Assembly (NCBI GenBank): GCA_017651265.1
Contig: JAGCDO010000039.1
Span: 46,305-110,304 of the forward strand
DNA: 64,000 bases
Source: Prevotella sp.
Lineage (GTDB): Bacteria; Bacteroidota; Bacteroidia; Bacteroidales; Bacteroidaceae
Direction: 5' to 3'
The position numbers and the translations under genes were made by a program. A model generated the notes under the pieces. That model was not told the origin of the DNA and did not search any database. It saw only the letters and a list, made by a program, of their open reading frames with translations. Each line of letters begins with the position of its first letter. Position 1 is the stretch's first letter. Shown in pieces: positions 31,926 to 40,842 of this stretch.

Positions 31926-34382
31926 ATGAAGAAATTATTGTTATTCGCTTGTCTTATCTGCCTGTTTTCAGTGGAACTGAACGCACAGGCAGTGATGTCC
32001 GACACCCAAGTAGCACAGTTCATGCAGCGCGAGGCCCGTTCAGGCACCTCCCGTTCACAGATTGTCATCAAGCTGATGCAACGTGGTGTGAACATGGATC
32101 AGATCCAGCGTGTCCGTAACCAGTTAGAGGAGCAGCTCCAGAAAAGGGATGCTGGTACAAGATCCAATGTCCGCTCCATCGATTTCGATGCGGACAATGT
32201 CAGCGCGAGTGGTGACTATCAGGAGGTGGTTGATGCCAAGGTGGGTACGGCTACTGAGATAGAAGATAGTCCCACGGAAATGGAAGACCGTGTGGAAGAC
32301 GATGTAAAAACGTCCAGCGTGGCGAATGAAGAGACGTTTGGAAAACGCATCTTCGGTCATGACATCTTCAACCGCCGTCTGCTCTCCTTCGAGCCGAACA
32401 TGAACATTGCCACCCCTTCACGCTATGTCTTAGGTCCTGGCGATGTGGTGGTTGTGGATATCTATGGGGCTTCTCAGAAGACCATGCACCTGACCATCTC
32501 TCCAGAAGGTGACATCACGGTTCCAGGTTACGGTCCGATACAGGTCAGCGGTTTGAGCGTGGAATCAGCCAACGCAAGGATCCGCTCCACATTAGGCTCC
32601 CGATATAGCAGTTCCAATATTAAAATGTCAGTAGGTAAAACCCGTACCATCATGGTAAACGTGATGGGTGCGGTAAGTGCCCCTGGAACTTATCATCTGT
32701 CATCCTTTGCCACCGTATTTCATGCCTTGTATAGAGCGGGTGGCGTTACCAATCAAGGTACGCTTCGAAACATCAAGGTGATTCGTCAGGGACGTGTTAT
32801 CACAGTGGTGGATGTCTATGAGTTTATCCTGAATGGCCGACTGGCAGGCAACGTCATGTTGCAAGATGATGACGTTATCCAAGTCGGCATGTATGACTGC
32901 ATCGTGGGTATCACGGGTAACGTCAAGCGCCCGATGTTCTACGAAATGCGTAAGAACGAAACCGTATCAACCTTGCTGAAATATGCTGGCGGCTTCACGG
33001 GCGATGCCTATACCAAGTCGGTTAGGGTACAGCGTTCTACAGGTGAACGCCATTCTGTGCATAATGTCGAAGAGTTTGACATGTCGGTATTCAAGTTGGA
33101 AGACGGCGATAACGTTACTGTTGATGGTATCCTCGACCGTTACGAAAACGTGGTGGAAATCAAGGGTGCAGTATTCCGCCCAGGACAGTTCCATCTCGGA
33201 GAGGATGTGTTCAGTGTTCGTAGCTTGGTGGAGCATGCCGAAGGCCTCACGGAAGATGCTTTCCCCGAACATGCCATTATCCATCGCTTGAAGCCAGACA
33301 GAACCATGGAAGTGATTTCCGTGGATGTGGCCGGCATTATGTCTGAAGCCATCCCTGATGTTCCTTTGAAAAACGAGGATGTGCTGTTCATTCCTACCAA
33401 TACAGAAAATATCAAAGAGCGCACGCTGACGATTACGGGTATGGTAATGTCGCCGGGAACCTACGAGTATGCGGATAATATTACCATCGAGGACCTGATT
33501 GTCATGGCAGGTGGTCTTCGCGACCAGGCTTCGTTGGCCCGTGTGGATGTGTCCAGACGAATCCTCGATCCATTGGCTACGGAAAAGACCAACCAGATAG
33601 CTGAATCATTCTCCTTCGATATCAAGGACGGATTGGTGATCAATCACGACCGTCAGTTCTATCTCCAACCCTACGATGTGGTACATGTCCGCAGGAGCCC
33701 TGCCTTCCATGCAGCACGTACCATTACAGTAACCGGTGAGGTAAACTATGAAGGTGATTTTACGTTGGAAAACAAGTCATTGCGCCTGAGCGATGCCATC
33801 AAGATGGCAGGTGGTGCAACCGATGCTGCTTATCTGCGTGGAGCCCGTCTGATGCGTAGGATGAACGATGAGGAACGTGTTCGTATGCGTGCCACCCGAG
33901 AGGCTATTCGTAATCTGCTTACCGAAAGATATGACTCTTTGGCATGGAACCGTATGGATTTGGATAATTCTTATCCTGTAGGTATTGAATTGGACGAGGC
34001 CGTTAATAATCCTGGTTCCGATAAGGATGTCCTTTTGCGTGAGGGTGACCGTATCTATGTACCTGAATACAACGGTTCTGTCAAGGTGTCTGGTGATGTG
34101 ATGTTCCCCAATACCGTCTTTTTCGAGAAAGGCCAGAATGCTAAGTTCTATGTTAAGCAGGCAGGTGGTTTTGGCAATAGAGCCAAGAAGTCCAAAATGT
34201 TCATCGTTTATCAGAACGGAACGGTGGGTATTGCCAAGAAAGGCGCTATGCCTGAGCCTGGTTGTGAAATTGTGGTACCAAGCAAGAGGCATAGAGAACC
34301 ATTCGATTTCCGAACGCTGACGGGTATTACCACACCGCTCACCACCATTGCAATGTTAATTGTGGCCCTCTCAAAATTGTAG
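31926..34382 (+). CDS. Wza-like polysaccharide export protein with multiple SLBB domains
   Basis: 818 residues, about twice the size of E. coli Wza and typical of Bacteroidota. Signal peptide 1-20 (LNA|QA). A helical segment (25-75) and an acidic linker precede the Poly_export domain (about 165-245; YVLGPGDVVVVDIYG). At least five SLBB-type beta-grasp repeats follow, each with the pattern V-x-GxVxxPGxY (MGAVSAPGTYHL, KGAVFRPGQFHL, TGMVMSPGTYEY, TGEVNYEGDFTL, SGDVMFPNTVFF). A short hydrophobic helix ends the protein. It forms the outer-membrane/periplasmic exit channel for the polymer. First gene of the operon after the long leader; wzz follows. Confidence 0.93.
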   Translation: MKKLLLFACLICLFSVELNAQAVMSDTQVAQFMQREARSGTSRSQIVIKLMQRGVNMDQIQRVRNQLEEQLQKRDAGTRSNVRSIDFDADNVSASGDYQEVVDAKVGTATEIEDSPTEMEDRVEDDVKTSSVANEETFGKRIFGHDIFNRRLLSFEPNMNIATPSRYVLGPGDVVVVDIYGASQKTMHLTISPEGDITVPGYGPIQVSGLSVESANARIRSTLGSRYSSSNIKMSVGKTRTIMVNVMGAVSAPGTYHLSSFATVFHALYRAGGVTNQGTLRNIKVIRQGRVITVVDVYEFILNGRLAGNVMLQDDDVIQVGMYDCIVGITGNVKRPMFYEMRKNETVSTLLKYAGGFTGDAYTKSVRVQRSTGERHSVHNVEEFDMSVFKLEDGDNVTVDGILDRYENVVEIKGAVFRPGQFHLGEDVFSVRSLVEHAEGLTEDAFPEHAIIHRLKPDRTMEVISVDVAGIMSEAIPDVPLKNEDVLFIPTNTENIKERTLTITGMVMSPGTYEYADNITIEDLIVMAGGLRDQASLARVDVSRRILDPLATEKTNQIAESFSFDIKDGLVINHDRQFYLQPYDVVHVRRSPAFHAARTITVTGEVNYEGDFTLENKSLRLSDAIKMAGGATDAAYLRGARLMRRMNDEERVRMRATREAIRNLLTERYDSLAWNRMDLDNSYPVGIELDEAVNNPGSDKDVLLREGDRIYVPEYNGSVKVSGDVMFPNTVFFEKGQNAKFYVKQAGGFGNRAKKSKMFIVYQNGTVGIAKKGAMPEPGCEIVVPSKRHREPFDFRTLTGITTPLTTIAMLIVALSKL

Positions 34383-34494
34383 TTTTTCAACTTTTGGAGC
34401 AGCGAGAGCCAACGTGCTCGCATGCTTGGCCGAGTCGTGACAAAAGTCAACGTAGTTAATTCTTCCATTTCTGAATTTATCAATCCTCTAAATT

Positions 34495-35589
34495 ATGTCT
34501 TCAGAAGAAAATAAAACCTTAACAACAAGTCAGGAGAAAACTGTTCTCGATTTCGGTAAACTGAAGCAGGACATGCATAAACACAAGAAACATTATTTCT
34601 TAGTGCTTGGTATTACCTTTGTGTTGGGTGTCGTATATTTACTGAGTCTTCATAATGTTTACAAGTGCGAGGTTATGCTTGCACCGGAACTCACTCGCTC
34701 AGGAAGCTCAAATTCACTCATCTCATTAGCAAACAGTTTCGGTATGCGTATAGGTTCGGGGACATCTAGTGGAGAAGCCCTGTTCCCAACACTCTATCCT
34801 GATATGGTCAACTCCGTCGATTTCAAGACGAAACTGTTCCCGATTCAAGTGCATAAAAAGGACTCCACTCGTGTGATGACTTACTACGACTATCTGCTCA
34901 ATGAGCAGAAATATCCTTGGTGGAGTGAAGCCATAGGTGGTACCATACGATTCTTAATAAGCCTAATTGCGTCTCCGGATTCTACTGTAGACAATACACG
35001 GTTAGATCCCTTCCAGCTTACTAAGGAGCAGAAGTCCATTGCAGATTTAGTGGAAAAGAAAGTATCCTGTGATGTGGATGCAAAAACATTGGTTATTACC
35101 ATTAGTGTTACCGATCAGGATCCATTAATTTGTGCCACAGTGGCCGATTCTGTCAAAACACACTTACAACAGGCTATTACCAATTACCGTACACAGAAGG
35201 CTCGCGTGGATTTGGAATACAATCAGAAGCTTTACAGAGAAACAAAGGCAAAGTATGAAAAGGCCCGTCAGGCATACGCAGCATTTGCTGATGCTAACCA
35301 AGATGTGATATTGGAGAGCGTACGCAGTAGGCGTGCAGACTTGGAGAACGAGATGCAAATCCAGTACAATGCATATACTCAGGTGGCTGCCCAGTTAACA
35401 GCAGCAAGTGCAAGAGTACAAGAGGAGACCCCAGCCTTTACTACTATTCAGCGAGCCACGGTACCTGTGAAGAAGGCTGGTCCCGCCCGTGCCAAGAAAC
35501 TCCTCACCTTCCTCTTCCTCGCCTTCCTCGGCACCACTGTCTGGGCCTTCCACAAAGAGGGAGACCTCAAACCCCTCCTCGGCTTGTAA
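34495..35589 (+). CDS. Wzz-like chain-length determinant protein
   Basis: 364 residues with the Wzz layout: N-terminal cytoplasmic segment, transmembrane helix at about 37-56 (FLVLGITFVLGVVYLLSL), a large periplasmic coiled-coil domain (about 60-325, with KARQAYAAFADANQD and LENEMQIQYNAYTQVAAQL in parts), a Pro-rich QRATVPVKKAGPARAKK segment, and a second transmembrane helix near the end. No kinase domain is attached. It controls polymer chain length in Wzx/Wzy systems and fits the polymerase and flippase genes downstream. A repeat block follows its stop codon. Confidence 0.9.
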   Translation: MSSEENKTLTTSQEKTVLDFGKLKQDMHKHKKHYFLVLGITFVLGVVYLLSLHNVYKCEVMLAPELTRSGSSNSLISLANSFGMRIGSGTSSGEALFPTLYPDMVNSVDFKTKLFPIQVHKKDSTRVMTYYDYLLNEQKYPWWSEAIGGTIRFLISLIASPDSTVDNTRLDPFQLTKEQKSIADLVEKKVSCDVDAKTLVITISVTDQDPLICATVADSVKTHLQQAITNYRTQKARVDLEYNQKLYRETKAKYEKARQAYAAFADANQDVILESVRSRRADLENEMQIQYNAYTQVAAQLTAASARVQEETPAFTTIQRATVPVKKAGPARAKKLLTFLFLAFLGTTVWAFHKEGDLKPLLGL

Positions 35590-35590
35590 A

Positions 35591-35709
35591 TCCGACCACG
35601 GATCTAACAGATCTAACGGATTACGAGGAGGTCGAAAATTTCGACCACCATCACAATTAACACACACTATCAGTGATAAATCTTTCCGTGTTTTCTGTGT
35701 GACAAATAT
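35591..35709. repeat. R4 repeat block (ACCACGGATCTAACAG type)
   Basis: Starts just after the wzz stop with CCGACCACGGATCTAACAG. It contains a perfect hairpin GGTCGAAA-A-TTTCGACC (35630-35646) and ends in TTTCCGTGTTTTCTGTGTGAC before the next start. Confidence 0.8.
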
Positions 35710-36060
35710 ATGAAGGATTTGACAAAGAACAATATCGACTTGATGCAGTTGAGCATTAAGGAAGTAGAGGACAGAATTGCTGTGATACGCAATTATGAGG
35801 TGATTGCCGATGCTGATGTAGCGTTTCTTTATGGCGTAGAGACCAGAGAGGTTAATCAGGCGGTAAAAAATAACCCTGAAAAGTTTCCTGCCCACTATGT
35901 TTTTGAACTGACTCCCAATGAGTTGCGCGATTTGAAATCAAAAATTTTGATTTCTAAAGTATCAAATAATAGTCGTCGTGGGGCTACCAAAGCATTTACT
36001 GAACGAGGTCTTTATATGCTTGCTACCATTTTTTCTGTGCTTTCCGTGCTTTCCGTGTGA
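35710..36060 (+). pseudogene. ORF6N-domain DNA-binding protein, truncated by a repeat
   Basis: The 116-residue frame begins with a good ORF6N domain: IAVIRNYEVIADADVAFLYGVETREVNQAVKNNPEKFP in parts (VIADADVAFLYGVETREVNQ), DLKSKILISK, GATKAFTERGLYMLATI. Homology stops at about residue 107. The last nine residues (FSVLSVLSV) are translated from the repeat TTTCTGTGCTTTCCGTGCTT. Normal family members have a further C-terminal region of 50-100 residues or more. I read it as a gene cut by repeat insertion or deletion between repeats. ORF6N proteins are phage/mobile-element associated DNA-binding proteins. Confidence 0.75.
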
Positions 36061-36250
36061 CATCAATCAATCTGTTCATGAGTGTGAAATAACTCTTTCT
36101 GCGATTTCCGCCATTTCTGCGGGACATAATTAATCTGTGCCATCTGGGCGATCTGTGAGACATATTAATCCGTTCAATCCGTGTTCAGTAACAACCACAT
36201 AATCAGCTGTTTTAACATCAACCACAGATTTGTCGGATCTAACGGATTAC
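36031..36250. repeat. R4 repeat block with left copy of a 54-bp direct repeat
   Basis: Contains TTTCCGTGCTTTCCGTGTGA, then a 54-bp segment at 36086-36139 that recurs without a visible mismatch at 37305-37358. After it come AATCCGTTCAATCCGTGTTC and a 60-bp segment (36189-36250) that recurs at 44458-44518 with few changes. No gene in this block. Confidence 0.85.
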
Positions 36251-36284
36251 GAAATAATTTTACTCATTATTTGGTCGTTTCAAA

Positions 36285-36325
36285 GTAAACAATTATATTT
36301 GCAATAGTTATTAGTAAACAATTAT
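36285..36325 (+). promoter_or_regulatory. Promoter with 12-bp direct-repeat operator of the DUF3791/DUF3990 module
   Basis: GTAAACAATTAT occurs at 36285-36296 and 36314-36325, 29 bp apart. The copies straddle a -7 box TATATTTGC (36294-36302); TTTG at 36270-36273 with a 20-nt spacer fits the -33 element. The second copy covers the start codon at 36324. The layout suits autorepression. Confidence 0.65.
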
Positions 36326-36545
36326 GCCTGATATTGTATTAAAAAAGATCGGATTTGTCGCGATGATAGTGGCTCTGTTTGCCAAGAAACATCGTCATAG
36401 CGAACCTGTTGCTTTTCAATACTTAAGTCGTTATGGCGGTGACAAGTTGCTACTGGATCATTATGGCTATTTACATACGCAGGATTATGATCAGGTAGTA
36501 GATGATTTAGGTGAGTTTTGCCGTCGTCAAGGAGGTACGTTATGA
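36324..36545 (+). CDS. DUF3791-family small protein, putative antitoxin 1
   Basis: 73 residues, matching DUF3791 size and pattern (LKKIGFVAMIVALFAKKH, AFQYLSRYGGDKLLLDHY, LHTQDYDQVVDDLGEFCRR). It overlaps the DUF3990 gene by 4 bp (ATGA), a coupling typical of toxin-antitoxin pairs. DUF3791 genes usually accompany DUF3990 or similar ADP-ribosyltransferase-like genes. The antitoxin role is an inference from this arrangement and the operator-like repeats at the promoter. Confidence 0.8.
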   Translation: MPDIVLKKIGFVAMIVALFAKKHRHSEPVAFQYLSRYGGDKLLLDHYGYLHTQDYDQVVDDLGEFCRRQGGTL

Positions 36546-37021
36546 TGAATCTGTATCATGGCAGTTATATTGAGATTGATCACATTGATCTGTCAAAATC
36601 GCGACCGTTTAAAGACTTCGGTAGAGCTTTCTATCTTTCTGCTGACGAGCAGCAGGCATGGGAACGCGCCTATGCAGCCATTGCTTTGTGGGGAGGAGAA
36701 CCTTATGTCACAAGGTTTGCATTCGACGAGCGCTTGATGGCTTCAGATGAAATAAAAGTTTTGGTTTTTGAAGGATATACCGAGGAGTGGGCTGATTTCA
36801 TTTTTGCCAATCGCGAACGACGAAAACCTGCCTTCCATCATGACTTTGATATAGTTTATGGCCCTATCGCCAACGATAATGTTGGGGAGCAAGTAGCCTT
36901 GTTCAAAGGTGGGTATATTAGCAAGGAGCGTTTTCTGGAGAAATTGAAGCACATGCGTGGTATCACATTTCAGTATGCGTTTTGTACAGAGTTGGCCATC
37001 AGTAAATTGATAAAATTATGA
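36542..37021 (+). CDS. DUF3990-family protein, putative ADP-ribosyltransferase-like toxin
   Basis: 159 residues from ATG at 36542. The N-terminal NLYHGSYIEIDHIDL and DFGRAFYLSADEQQA are the DUF3990 signatures; the His-Gly and the Phe-Tyr-Leu-Ser strand match the H-Y/S pattern of the ADP-ribosyltransferase fold. FDIVYGPIANDNV and FQYAFCTELAISKL close the domain. Family members are thought to modify a target with ADP-ribose; neither activity nor target can be shown here. Flanked on both sides by small genes of antitoxin type. Confidence 0.8.
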   Translation: MMNLYHGSYIEIDHIDLSKSRPFKDFGRAFYLSADEQQAWERAYAAIALWGGEPYVTRFAFDERLMASDEIKVLVFEGYTEEWADFIFANRERRKPAFHHDFDIVYGPIANDNVGEQVALFKGGYISKERFLEKLKHMRGITFQYAFCTELAISKLIKL

Positions 37022-37269
37022 CCGATCAGAAAAGGATAGAGTTTTTGAAGCTTAAACTCACTGAAGAGTTGGTTGCGATACTAGTTGAGGAGACTGGTTG
37101 TCCTGTAGAAGAAGCATTTTCTCAGTTGTATCGTTCACAAACATACGCAAAACTGTCAGATCGCAATACAAAACTCTATTATCAAAGTGCAGGATATATC
37201 TACTCACTACTTGAAGAAGAATTGGAAAAGAAACGTAAAAACAAAGAATCGAATTATCAATCCGTTTAA
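37018..37269 (+). CDS. Small helical protein next to DUF3990, DUF3791-like, putative antitoxin 2
   Basis: 83 residues, overlapping the DUF3990 gene by 4 bp (ATGA). Predicted helical: RIEFLKLKLTEELVAILVEETGCPVEEAFSQLY in parts (KLTEELVAILVEETG, VEEAFSQLYRSQTYAKLSD). It resembles the second small component often found after DUF3990 genes. The last four residues (YQSV) are encoded where an R4 repeat begins, so the native C-terminus may have been shorter or longer. Function inferred from position only. Confidence 0.7.
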   Translation: MTDQKRIEFLKLKLTEELVAILVEETGCPVEEAFSQLYRSQTYAKLSDRNTKLYYQSAGYIYSLLEEELEKKRKNKESNYQSV

Positions 37270-37385
37270 TCCGTTTAATCCGTGTTCTACAAAACACATA
37301 ATCAGAAATAACTCTTTCTGCGATTTCCGCCATTTCTGCGGGACATAATTAATCTGTGAGATCAGTGCAATCTGTGAGACATAAT
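37253..37385. repeat. R4 repeat block with right copy of the 54-bp direct repeat
   Basis: TCCGTTTAATCCGTTTAATC, then GTGTTC, then the 54-bp segment (37305-37358) found also at 36086-36139, then AATCTGTGAGACATAATT. Ends 5 bp before the next start codon. Confidence 0.85.
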
Positions 37386-37389
37386 TCCC

Positions 37390-37851
37390 ATGATTTACGA
37401 CAACCTTAACAACATAGCGTTCTACAAAGGCCTTTCCCCTGACATATACGAAGGCCTGAAGTTCCTTCAGCAGGTAAACCCCGATATAGCAGTCGGCACA
37501 TACCAGCTTACTCCCAATGTCAAGGCCATCGTTTCAGAATACACCACCAAGGAAGTGAACGAGAATGGCTATGAAGCCCATCGACAGAATATAGATATTC
37601 AGTACCTCTTGAAAGGCAATGAAAAGATTGCCTGCCTCCCCGTGGAAGAACTCTCCGAAACCAAACCCTACAGCGAAGAGACCGATGCGGCATTCTACAA
37701 CGCAGCATCCGACTTTAGTCCTTCGACCTTTTACCTTCGTTCAGGCTATTTTGCCATCTTTTTCCCACAAGACGGACACATGCCCCAATTGTGTGTTAAT
37801 GAGCTAGAAAAGGTGAAGAAAGTGGTTGTTAAAGTGAGATCTTATTACTAA
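37390..37851 (+). CDS. YhcH/YjgK/YiaL-family protein (DUF386)
   Basis: 153 residues, the full family length. Signatures: YEAHRQNIDIQYLLKGNEKI with the conserved His-x2-x-Asp-x-Gln metal site, and YFAIFFPQDGHMPQL with the second His. These cupin-like proteins bind a metal and are thought to act as mutarotases or anomerases on sugar acids such as sialic acid. The position in an exopolysaccharide locus fits a sugar-related role, but it may also be part of the repeat-flanked accessory block. Confidence 0.85.
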   Translation: MIYDNLNNIAFYKGLSPDIYEGLKFLQQVNPDIAVGTYQLTPNVKAIVSEYTTKEVNENGYEAHRQNIDIQYLLKGNEKIACLPVEELSETKPYSEETDAAFYNAASDFSPSTFYLRSGYFAIFFPQDGHMPQLCVNELEKVKKVVVKVRSYY

Positions 37852-37878
37852 AGTTAATAGTAAAAGCAGCAAGAATAA

Positions 37879-39171
37879 ATGAAAGCAGAAGGGCAGTTTT
37901 TGGTTTCTAATAAAGCTGATGCTACAGGTTTATCTTTAAGGATAAGTACAATAGAGAAATGGTTACCGACATTAGCCACATTGTGGTTTTTTGTCAGTTT
38001 GGATTCTATTGTGGTGTGGAATCCGTTCTCATCTGTTATTCATCTATTTGCTGCATTTAGCATTATATGGGGCACGATGGTCGTAAAACCTTTGGATCTG
38101 TCTCGAAAAAGACGATTTTTGTCTTTATTCATTCTCATCTATAGTCTTTTTTACATCGTGACTCAAAGTGAGAATCTCGGTTTCTTTGTTAAAAGGTTGT
38201 GCGTGTGGTTTCCTTTTGTCTTTATTTTGTTCTGGGAAAAAGACTTGTTGTCAAAAACTTACGAATGTCTTCGTAAGTTTATTCTTTTTTTTGCCATAGG
38301 TGCAGCGATTGTTTCCATGTTATCTTTTGCCGGGTTAATAGGAAGAATTCCACACTTTACTCTCCCTCCTCAGGAGGCTCTACATGAGAGACTGGGATAT
38401 GTTTATTACGTGTATGGGCTTTTTGTAACTATTCAGGATCCGCTACAGGTAACTGCTTTTCGAGCATGTGGAATGATGAAGGAACCTGGGCATTTCGCTG
38501 TAATTTTAGGATTTGTCTATATGATAGACAGATATCAGGAGCGAAGAATTAACTGGTGGATTATAATATGTGGGGTGTTGACATTTTCAGCAAATTTTAT
38601 CTTATTCGTGCTTTTTACAGAATTACGTCTTGCTTTTCAATTGAGAAAGGTAATAAAGTCTACCAAATGGGTTCCAGTTATATTTTTAGGTGCTTACCTT
38701 GTTTATGTGTCATTGCCTGTTAGTTATCAAGATCAAATTTATAATCTTGCGTACGGTAGGAATCTTGAGAAAATTATTGAAGCAACATCAGAATCATCTT
38801 CATTTGACGATGCGTTAGATGAACGAGCCAACAATTTACCTCTTATGGTTTATAATCGAATGAGTTTTTCAGAAAGGATTCTTGGCATTGGCCGTTTTGA
38901 TACTGCATATTGCCTTTCGGATTATCGTGGAATGATAATGACTATCGGATGGGTCGGATTGTTACTTTCCGTTTTCATAACAATAATTATCATACGTGGT
39001 GTTCGAAAGGATTTGGCTCTGTCGCTGTTTATGGCATATTCCTTAGTGTTGATGCATAGGTCATGGATGTTATTTTGGCCATACGTTTATTTCTTGTCTT
39101 CCCTGACAATATCTATCATTCCTTCTCGACAACAATTAAATATCGAACCACTTCAATCTTATGGAGGATAA
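37879..39171 (+). CDS. O-antigen/exopolysaccharide polymerase (Wzy-like)
   Basis: 430 residues with about 10-12 hydrophobic helices and one large periplasmic loop around FRACGMMKEPGHFAVILGF, a pattern (R...EPGHF/A) found in Wzy-like polymerases of Bacteroidota. A second conserved region is MSFSERILGIGRF. It overlaps the flippase gene by 11 bp. It should join repeat units on the periplasmic side. Polymerases diverge strongly, so the call rests on topology, motif and gene context. Confidence 0.82.
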   Translation: MKAEGQFLVSNKADATGLSLRISTIEKWLPTLATLWFFVSLDSIVVWNPFSSVIHLFAAFSIIWGTMVVKPLDLSRKRRFLSLFILIYSLFYIVTQSENLGFFVKRLCVWFPFVFILFWEKDLLSKTYECLRKFILFFAIGAAIVSMLSFAGLIGRIPHFTLPPQEALHERLGYVYYVYGLFVTIQDPLQVTAFRACGMMKEPGHFAVILGFVYMIDRYQERRINWWIIICGVLTFSANFILFVLFTELRLAFQLRKVIKSTKWVPVIFLGAYLVYVSLPVSYQDQIYNLAYGRNLEKIIEATSESSSFDDALDERANNLPLMVYNRMSFSERILGIGRFDTAYCLSDYRGMIMTIGWVGLLLSVFITIIIIRGVRKDLALSLFMAYSLVLMHRSWMLFWPYVYFLSSLTISIIPSRQQLNIEPLQSYGG

Positions 39172-40621
39172 GAATCTTAAATCAAAAACAATTAGTTCGA
39201 TGCTTTGGAGTGCCTTGGGGAGGTTTGGAACCATAGGCATAACCTTCATCGCTAACATCGTGTTAGCCCATTTGCTTACCCCTAAGGATTTCGGGTGTAT
39301 TGGAATGCTTCAGATTTTCATATCGGTTTCAGAGGTCTTTGTTCTAGGAGGTTTTGGTGCAGCACTTATTCAGAAACGTAATCCCACTCACATAGATTAT
39401 ACAACGGTGTTCTATTGGAACCTTTTCGTTGCAATTCTCATGTATGTTTTACTTTATTATTCTGCTCCATATATCGCAAGATTTTATGAAATGCCTTTGC
39501 TTTGTGATGTTTTGAGGGTGCAGAGTATTGTAGTATTAATTAGTGCTTTTTCTTTTGTTCAAACAACACAACTTCAAAAGCAACTTCGTTTTAGGGAAAT
39601 ATCTATTCGAGGTGTGACTGCGGCGTTGGCAGGTGTCTTAGTTTCAATTGTCATGGCTTTTATGGGATTTGGTGTATGGAGCCTTGTTACATTACATATA
39701 GTTGTATCAATCACCAGTGTGTTACTTTTGTGGCGCATGAGTGAATGGAGACCAACCCTTGAGTTTAGTTGGCAGTCTTTTAAGTCGTTGTTCCCCTTTG
39801 GAAGTCTTATGGCTGCCTCCTCGTTAGTTGAAACCTTATATACAAACATTCAAGGATTGATAATTGGCAAATGGTACACCCCTCAGGATATGGGTTATTA
39901 TGCTCAGGCGCGGAAACTTGAACAGGTTCCAACCAGTGCATTGTCTGCGATTGTTGGACAGGTGGTATTCCCTGTGTTCTCGATGCTGAATGACAAAAAG
40001 GAGAAGTTGAAGGATAGTTTGAGAAAGAGTATCAAGTCCATTTCATTCTTGTGTTTCCCGATATGTGCACTTTTGATTGTGATAGGTAGGCCTCTTATAC
40101 GCTTGTTATACGGTTCTCAGTGGGATGATTCGGTGTTGTACTTTCAAATTCTCTGTCTTTCTGGGATGGCATACATTATCAATTGTATGAATCTTAATGT
40201 TATTAAATCGCTAGGAAGAGGGAAGGTGTATTTCATTATGCAAACAACCAAAAGATTAATTGGTATTTGTTTGATTATCATTGGAATGACTTTCGGTGTA
40301 GTAGGCATTGTCTGTTCTATCACCGTGACATTCTATGTTGACTTTATTATTAATAGTTTTGTCGTAAATAAATTGTTAGGATACGGGATCGTTAATCAGG
40401 TTTCAGATGTGAAAGGGATTTTTGCAGTGGCTTTTGGCATTGGATTGTTATTATACATTTTGGGAATCTATATACCCTTACATCAATATGTCGTAATGAT
40501 TATTCAAATAGTTGTATATGTCTTTTCTTATTTATGGATTTCAAAACTATTTAAAATAGAAGGTTATTTTTTATATAGAGATATTATTAATCGATACATT
40601 AATAAAAAGTTATGGAATTAA
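39161..40621 (+). CDS. Oligosaccharide flippase, Wzx/WzxC-like (MATE-MOP family)
   Basis: 486 residues, 12-14 predicted transmembrane helices. The N-terminal WSALGRFGTIGITFIANIVLAHLLTPKDFG (in parts: ANIVLAHLLTPKDFG) and GGFGAALIQKRNPTHIDYTTVFYWN (in parts) are characteristic of WzxC-like polysaccharide transporters. AQARKLEQVPTSALSAIVGQVVFPVFS in the middle also fits. It moves the lipid-linked unit across the inner membrane. It overlaps the polymerase upstream and the acyl carrier protein downstream by about 10 bp each, so all are translated from one message. Confidence 0.92.
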   Translation: MEDKNLKSKTISSMLWSALGRFGTIGITFIANIVLAHLLTPKDFGCIGMLQIFISVSEVFVLGGFGAALIQKRNPTHIDYTTVFYWNLFVAILMYVLLYYSAPYIARFYEMPLLCDVLRVQSIVVLISAFSFVQTTQLQKQLRFREISIRGVTAALAGVLVSIVMAFMGFGVWSLVTLHIVVSITSVLLLWRMSEWRPTLEFSWQSFKSLFPFGSLMAASSLVETLYTNIQGLIIGKWYTPQDMGYYAQARKLEQVPTSALSAIVGQVVFPVFSMLNDKKEKLKDSLRKSIKSISFLCFPICALLIVIGRPLIRLLYGSQWDDSVLYFQILCLSGMAYIINCMNLNVIKSLGRGKVYFIMQTTKRLIGICLIIIGMTFGVVGIVCSITVTFYVDFIINSFVVNKLLGYGIVNQVSDVKGIFAVAFGIGLLLYILGIYIPLHQYVVMIIQIVVYVFSYLWISKLFKIEGYFLYRDIINRYINKKLWN

Positions 40622-40842
40622 AAGATTTTGTCGAGAAGTTTGCAGAGCAGTTCGATGATACTGATGCAAGTGAGATTAAGGCAGAAACCGTGTTTAAAGA
40701 ACTAGAAGAGTGGAGTTCGCTCATTGCTCTTGGTGTGATTGGTATGGTTGATGAGGAGTATGACATTACCTTAAAGGGTGAAGATATCAGAAACTCTATT
40801 ACTGTAGAAGACTTGTTCAATGCAGTAAAAGCTAAGGCTTAA
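40612..40842 (+). CDS. Acyl carrier protein 1
   Basis: 76 residues, helical, acidic. The phosphopantetheine serine is in EEWSSLIALGVIG (Ser35 or Ser36), a slightly altered form of the usual DSL motif. It is separate from the housekeeping acpP and is flanked by a flippase and a FabG-like reductase, so it probably carries an acyl or hydroxyacyl intermediate made for this polymer. It shares a 1-bp junction with the reductase gene (ends 40842, next starts 40842). Confidence 0.88.
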   Translation: MELKDFVEKFAEQFDDTDASEIKAETVFKELEEWSSLIALGVIGMVDEEYDITLKGEDIRNSITVEDLFNAVKAKA

